A stretch of 14,363 nt of DNA, taken from positions 1 through 14,363 of the forward strand of contig CADBSX010000166.1 of the NCBI GenBank assembly GCA_902797515.1, read 5' to 3'. The notes under the pieces are model-generated. The model had not been told where the DNA came from. It did not search any database and saw only the letters and a list, made by a program, of their open reading frames with translations. Position numbers and translations under genes: made by a program. The number at the start of each line of letters is the position of its first letter. The stretch's first letter is position 1. This DNA is from an uncultured Eubacteriales bacterium. Its GTDB lineage: Bacteria; Bacillota; Clostridia; Christensenellales; Borkfalkiaceae. This document shows positions 12,582 through 14,363 of the stretch, in pieces.

Positions 12582-14164
12582 AAAAAGAAACTTTATTCGA
12601 CGCTGTTTTAAAACGCGAGAACGGCGATCTCGTCGCCGTCAGATACGGAAAGAGAGAATATACCTATAAAAAGGCGGGAACGCTTATCCGAAAACTCGCC
12701 GCCTATCTTCGCGCGGAAGGAGTAAAAAAGGGGGATACCGTGACCGTGTGCCTTCCGAATATCCCCGTCGCGGTATGGCTCTTCTACGCCCTCGATTATA
12801 TCGGGGCGCGGCAGAATATCATCCATCCGCTCACTCCCGCCCTCGGCGTGATAAAGTCTATGGAAACGGTCGGGAGCCGTTTCGCCGTTCTGCTTGCGAC
12901 CGTTCAAAAGGAAAACGCGGAGATCTTCGGAAAGAGCGGATATAAATTCGCCTTCGCGAATCCTGTGAAAGACGCGTCTTTTATTATGAAACTTGCGTTT
13001 TTCTTAAAGTACGGAAAAATTAAAGAAACGGCGAATAATCGACTTATAGACAGATATAAGAAATATAAACCGGACTTTTTCAGGGATAGCCTCGAAAGCG
13101 GGGATACGAGCGTTTACCTCTCTTCCGGCGGAACTTTCGGAGATCCGAAGATAATAGAACTTTCGGCTTTTTCGATAAACGAACTCGTGAAAAAGGCGGA
13201 CGGCATAATTTCCGTTCCGATGGAGGGAAAGAGTATGCTCGCCGTACTTCCGATGTTCCACGGTTTCGGGCTCGGTATGGGAATACATACGCCGATATAC
13301 AACGGCGCGAGCGCGTCCGTAATGCCGAAATTCGACCTCGATAAAGTCGTGAAACTTATAAACGCGAATAAACTTCACGCGATTATAGGCGTGCCGCTGT
13401 TATACGATAAACTGCTTTCGAGCGAGAAATTTTTGAAATCCGAACTCAAAAATCTTCTGTACTGTTTCGTCGGCGGCGACGACGTGAGGATCGGACTTAT
13501 AACCGAATTCAACGACGTAATGAAAAAGGCGGGCAGCGGTTGCAGACTGCTCGAAGGTTACGGACTTACCGAAACGGTGACCGTTTGCAGCGTGAACACG
13601 AAGGAAAATTTCCGCCTCGGCTCGGTCGGGAAACCGCTTCGCGGAATAGAGATAAAAATAATAAAGGAGAACGGCGAAGAGGCGGCGGCGAACGAAACGG
13701 GCGAGGTGTATATCAGCGGCGACACGCTTATGAACGGATATTTCGGCGACGAAGAAGGCACGAAAAAGACGCTCGTTTCTAAATTCGGCAAGACGTGGAT
13801 AAAAACCCGCGACGCGGGCTTTCTGGACGACGACGGATACCTGTTTTTGAAAGGCAGAATGAGGCGGACTTTCAAAATAAGCGGCGTGAACGTGTTCCCG
13901 ACGGAAATAGAGAAGATCGCGGCGGGAGTAGAAGGCGTTTACGAGGCGGCTCTCGAATTTTTCCCCGATCCGAAACCGCACGGAACTCTCTTTCTCGTCA
14001 AACGCCGCGACAGCCGAAGGTCGGAAGACGAGATAAGGGCGGAAGTCGAAGAAACCGTCGGAAGGCAAGTCGTGAAATACGCCGTGCCGGAAAGGATAAT
14101 ATTCAAAGAAAAATTCCCGAAAACGGGGATCGGGAAGATCGACCACACGGGACTGAAAGAGTAA
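12578..14164 (+). CDS. AMP-forming acyl-CoA synthetase (long/medium-chain fatty acid ligase-like)
   Basis: This 528-residue member of the ANL (adenylate-forming) superfamily activates a carboxylic acid with ATP and then loads it onto CoA or a carrier. Seen motifs are the P-loop-type SSGGTFGDPK (182-191), MFHGFGLGMG (226-235), the A5-type GYGLTET (327-333), TRDAGFLDDDGY (410-421, D412), GRMRRTFKISG (426-436, R427) and the catalytic lysine loop KTGIGKID (515-522, K520). Oddities: Phe187 replaces the usual second Thr of the phosphate loop, and the hinge position normally Asp or Lys is Arg430. The chosen ATG overlaps the preceding stop (ATGA); the frame is open further upstream, but those starts lie inside the acyltransferase gene. 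No carrier-protein domain is attached. The substrate cannot be read from the sequence; a fatty acid is the default guess. Confidence 0.88.
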   Translation: MKKETLFDAVLKRENGDLVAVRYGKREYTYKKAGTLIRKLAAYLRAEGVKKGDTVTVCLPNIPVAVWLFYALDYIGARQNIIHPLTPALGVIKSMETVGSRFAVLLATVQKENAEIFGKSGYKFAFANPVKDASFIMKLAFFLKYGKIKETANNRLIDRYKKYKPDFFRDSLESGDTSVYLSSGGTFGDPKIIELSAFSINELVKKADGIISVPMEGKSMLAVLPMFHGFGLGMGIHTPIYNGASASVMPKFDLDKVVKLINANKLHAIIGVPLLYDKLLSSEKFLKSELKNLLYCFVGGDDVRIGLITEFNDVMKKAGSGCRLLEGYGLTETVTVCSVNTKENFRLGSVGKPLRGIEIKIIKENGEEAAANETGEVYISGDTLMNGYFGDEEGTKKTLVSKFGKTWIKTRDAGFLDDDGYLFLKGRMRRTFKISGVNVFPTEIEKIAAGVEGVYEAALEFFPDPKPHGTLFLVKRRDSRRSEDEIRAEVEETVGRQVVKYAVPERIIFKEKFPKTGIGKIDHTGLKE

Positions 14165-14177
14165 ATGAAAAAAATAA

Positions 14178-14219
14178 AGAGCGGAGCGGGGCGGCAAAAT
14201 TGCCGCCCCGCTCCGCTCT
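14178..14219 (-). terminator. Long perfect hairpin terminator between convergent genes
   Basis: The arms at 14178-14197 and 14200-14219 are perfect 20-base inverted copies (GC core about GGAGCGGGGCGGC). Read on the minus strand, the hairpin is followed by TTTATTTTTTT, an excellent U tract, so it terminates the lipid-kinase gene entering from the right. Read on the plus strand, only GTTTAC follows, so termination after the acyl-CoA synthetase would rely on the stem alone. It is probably bidirectional with a minus-strand preference. Confidence 0.9.
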
Positions 14220-14221
14220 GT

Positions 14222-14363
14222 TTACGGGCGGTACAGTTTCACGCCGCCCTTTACTATCGACACGTCGAAAGAAAGTCCGTCGTAGAGTTCCCCGTCAATC
14301 TGTATGGTGACGGGATTTTTGAATTCCACGCGCGCCCTTTCGGTTTTTACCGCCTCGGTGAAT
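14222..14363 (-). CDS. C-terminal end of a diacylglycerol kinase-family lipid kinase (partial)
   Basis: Only the last 46 codons and the TAA stop are in the window; the 5' part lies beyond the right edge. The tail contains NPVTIQIDGELYDG followed by FDVSIVKGGVKLYRP. The pattern hydrophobic-Q-hydrophobic-DGE, with a final beta strand ending in Pro, is typical of the C-terminal domain of YegS/DgkB-type lipid kinases, which phosphorylate diacylglycerol or related lipids at the membrane. The terminator at 14178-14219 lies 2 nt beyond the stop. Its phosphatidate product would be the substrate of CdsA. The call rests on a short segment. Confidence 0.65.
   Translation of the reverse strand, partial: FTEAVKTERARVEFKNPVTIQIDGELYDGLSFDVSIVKGGVKLYRP

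Noticed and set aside
13400..14197. 265-codon minus-strand open frame opposite the acyl-CoA synthetase
   Set aside because: It is a shadow of the ligase; its start lies within the terminator hairpin.
1..14363. CRISPR arrays, tRNA or rRNA genes, prophage or transposase genes
   Set aside because: No regularly spaced repeats, cloverleaf sequences or recombinase-like proteins were seen on either strand.

Overview
The window looks like chromosomal DNA of a spore-forming member of the Clostridia. The reasons are a full-length SpoIIE phosphatase gene, a Firmicutes-style rpsB-tsf-pyrH-frr-uppS-cdsA-dxr-rseP cluster, AGGAG-type ribosome binding sites and short intergenic gaps. The codon use (many NNC/NNG codons next to AGA/AGG and ATA) and the palindromic TGTCAT.../...ATGACA repeats at the left edge resemble uncultured gut lineages. 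I would guess Christensenellales or a relative, with low confidence. All genes except the one cut by the right edge appear intact; I see no phage, transposase, CRISPR, rRNA or tRNA.

Layout. Bases 1-339 hold no gene but contain small palindromic repeats. Bases 340-3943 carry two minus-strand genes: a galactokinase-family GHMP kinase (transcribed first) and spoIIE. The 127 bp between them has four copies of the heptamer ATAGGAT/ATCCTAT in two inverted pairs. Bases 3944-4209 are a divergent regulatory region, with a strong sigma-A-like promoter for the kinase inside an inverted repeat, overlapping promoter candidates for rpsB, and a structured rpsB leader. Bases 4210-11399 are the housekeeping cluster: ribosomal protein S2, EF-Ts, UMP kinase, ribosome recycling factor, undecaprenyl-diphosphate synthase, CDP-diglyceride synthase, DXP reductoisomerase and the RseP/RasP site-2 protease. 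It is interrupted only by a terminator-like leader before pyrH. Bases 11463-11660 encode a tiny proline/cysteine-rich membrane-anchored protein followed by a strong terminator. Bases 11736-14164 encode a membrane acetyltransferase-like protein (HGSNAT/DUF1624 type) and an acyl-CoA synthetase with a 4-bp ATGA overlap. A long perfect hairpin separates these from the 3' end of a convergent lipid-kinase-like gene.

How the genes fit together. The central cluster links translation (S2, EF-Ts, RRF), UMP supply (PyrH), and isoprenoid and lipid-carrier synthesis (Dxr makes the MEP precursor of the prenyl chain that UppS builds; CdsA activates phosphatidate). RseP then acts on membrane proteins. The acyltransferase/ligase pair and the partial lipid kinase add a second block with a membrane or cell-surface theme. 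The most interesting signals are: (i) promoters of identical layout (TTTACT-N17-TATAAT) sitting 7-9 nt from the start codon of two genes, which predicts leaderless mRNAs; (ii) the ATAGGAT repeats overlapping the spoIIE -10 and ribosome binding site; (iii) the tandem terminator/antiterminator-like leader of pyrH, which has no visible ribosome binding site; and (iv) the translationally coupled acyltransferase-ligase pair, which may be an uncharacterised surface-glycan acylation module.
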